Shown here: in pieces, positions 63,144 to 64,000 of the stretch | Layout: every line of letters starts with the position of its first letter | Position numbering within the stretch: the stretch's first letter is position 1 | Source: Haliclystus octoradiatus | Lineage: Eukaryota > Cnidaria > Staurozoa > Stauromedusae > Haliclystidae | Direction: 5' to 3' | Length of the DNA stretch: 64,000 nt | Assembly: GCA_916610825.1 (NCBI GenBank) | Contig: OU744449.1 | Span: forward strand, 8,452,243 to 8,516,242 | Notes under the pieces: model-generated | What the model was told of the DNA's origin: nothing | What the model saw: the letters and a program-made list of their open reading frames with translations, nothing else | Database searches by the model: none | Translations under genes and position numbers: made by a program

Positions 63144-64000
63144 AGGTTTTTCTGACTTCAATTTTAACTGTGACTTCATACAAAACGGCTTTGCATAAGT
63201 TCTACTGAATGGAATACAGGTAGTCAATAGTTGCCAAAGTTCTTAACTCGAATATAAATAGAGATAATACTTTCAGTAAAAATCCATATTAAAGACCATA
63301 GAATGATCAGCAGCCTTTGCATATTTTTGTTTTTGAAATTTGGACCCAGATTTCATCACTCGTTTTCATGATACACGGCCAAGTTAATTTCAACAAACTG
63401 GTTTGGAAAGTTACAAGAGCAATAGAGGCATCATCATCATCATCATCATCATCATCATTGTCGTAACGTCGGACGGCGGACGTCGTAAGGGCTATCGATG
63501 CATGAAGAAATTTGTACCACGAAAATCAATTCACTTGCTACTAGCGTCATACGGATTGAGGACGGAAGACAGAGTTGAAAACTACAACTGAACTGCAAGA
63601 CAACTGAACTCGACTGATTCAAAATTTCATGTTGGTGTTTACTGGATACAAGAATATTGGGGATTGAAAGAGCGGGAAGAGATTTGTAAGCATTCAAAAT
63701 CGAAATCTATCACCGAAACAAAATGAAATTATAACACCAGGTGAATTCGTTAGTTACATACCTATGTATGTTTTATATTGCATTGTTTTCTGTAGTATTC
63801 AGTATGCTCGTAAATTGTGAAATTTAGAATCATATGAATTTAATTAGTGTTGATTTGAAAGTACATTTTATCCAAGTTGTCTTGATTTGCGTCAAACTTC
63901 TCAGACAGATAATCGGACTGTGACTCCCATCGAAGGCTATCTATAGCCATAGACTTTGCGTTTCGACAAGTAAGAATTGAGATTTATCCAAAACTGAAAT
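63144..64000. other. Right edge, no gene seen
   Basis: Non-coding as far as I can see. A (CAT)n microsatellite of about nine units lies near 63430-63457. Short open frames overlap it on both strands, without recognisable content. Confidence 0.5.

Overview
The window is nuclear DNA from an animal. It is A+T-rich and carries five split protein-coding genes with GT-AG introns. The proteins are typical metazoan ones: PDSS1, BARD1, N-myristoyltransferase and two canopy proteins. Frequent TAGGCCT-like words and the mix of transposons suggest a marine invertebrate, perhaps a deuterostome, but the sequence alone does not fix the clade. I rebuilt every exon by hand from reading frame, intron phase and family similarity; all five genes close with consistent phases from ATG to stop.

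Layout. 1.4-13.1 kb (+): PDSS1, the mitochondrial polyprenyl diphosphate synthase subunit of ubiquinone synthesis, 8 coding exons. 14.6-24.65 kb (-): BARD1, with RING, ankyrin repeats and two BRCT domains, 13 coding exons. 25.0-37.5 kb (+): glycylpeptide N-tetradecanoyltransferase (NMT), 12 coding exons, divergent from BARD1 across a 369-bp gap that holds E2F-like sites. 38.9-42.5 kb (-) and 45.3-52.0 kb (+): two canopy (CNPY3/4-like, saposin-fold) genes, head to head, with the same intron phases. They look like an old inverted duplication. 52-64 kb: no host gene recognised. This part holds a decayed minus-strand Ty3/Gypsy element (54.4-58.7 kb) and a very young composite Gypsy element (59.4-63.1 kb) with near-identical LTRs and a perfect 5-bp target duplication.

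The introns are rich in small mobile elements: a Mutator-like element with 9-bp target duplication, two hAT-type elements with 8-bp duplications, three pogo-like MITEs with TA duplications, a TTAA MITE, a tRNA-derived SINE family (five copies), long foldbacks, a Penelope-like 3' end in an inverted pair, and about eleven clusters of a GTTCATGAAC-rich element. The most striking single signal is a candidate hammerhead ribozyme on the minus strand at 43821-43870, between the canopy genes. The five genes do not form an obvious pathway. BARD1 and NMT may share a promoter, and the canopy genes are paralogues; the rest looks like ordinary neighbourhood.
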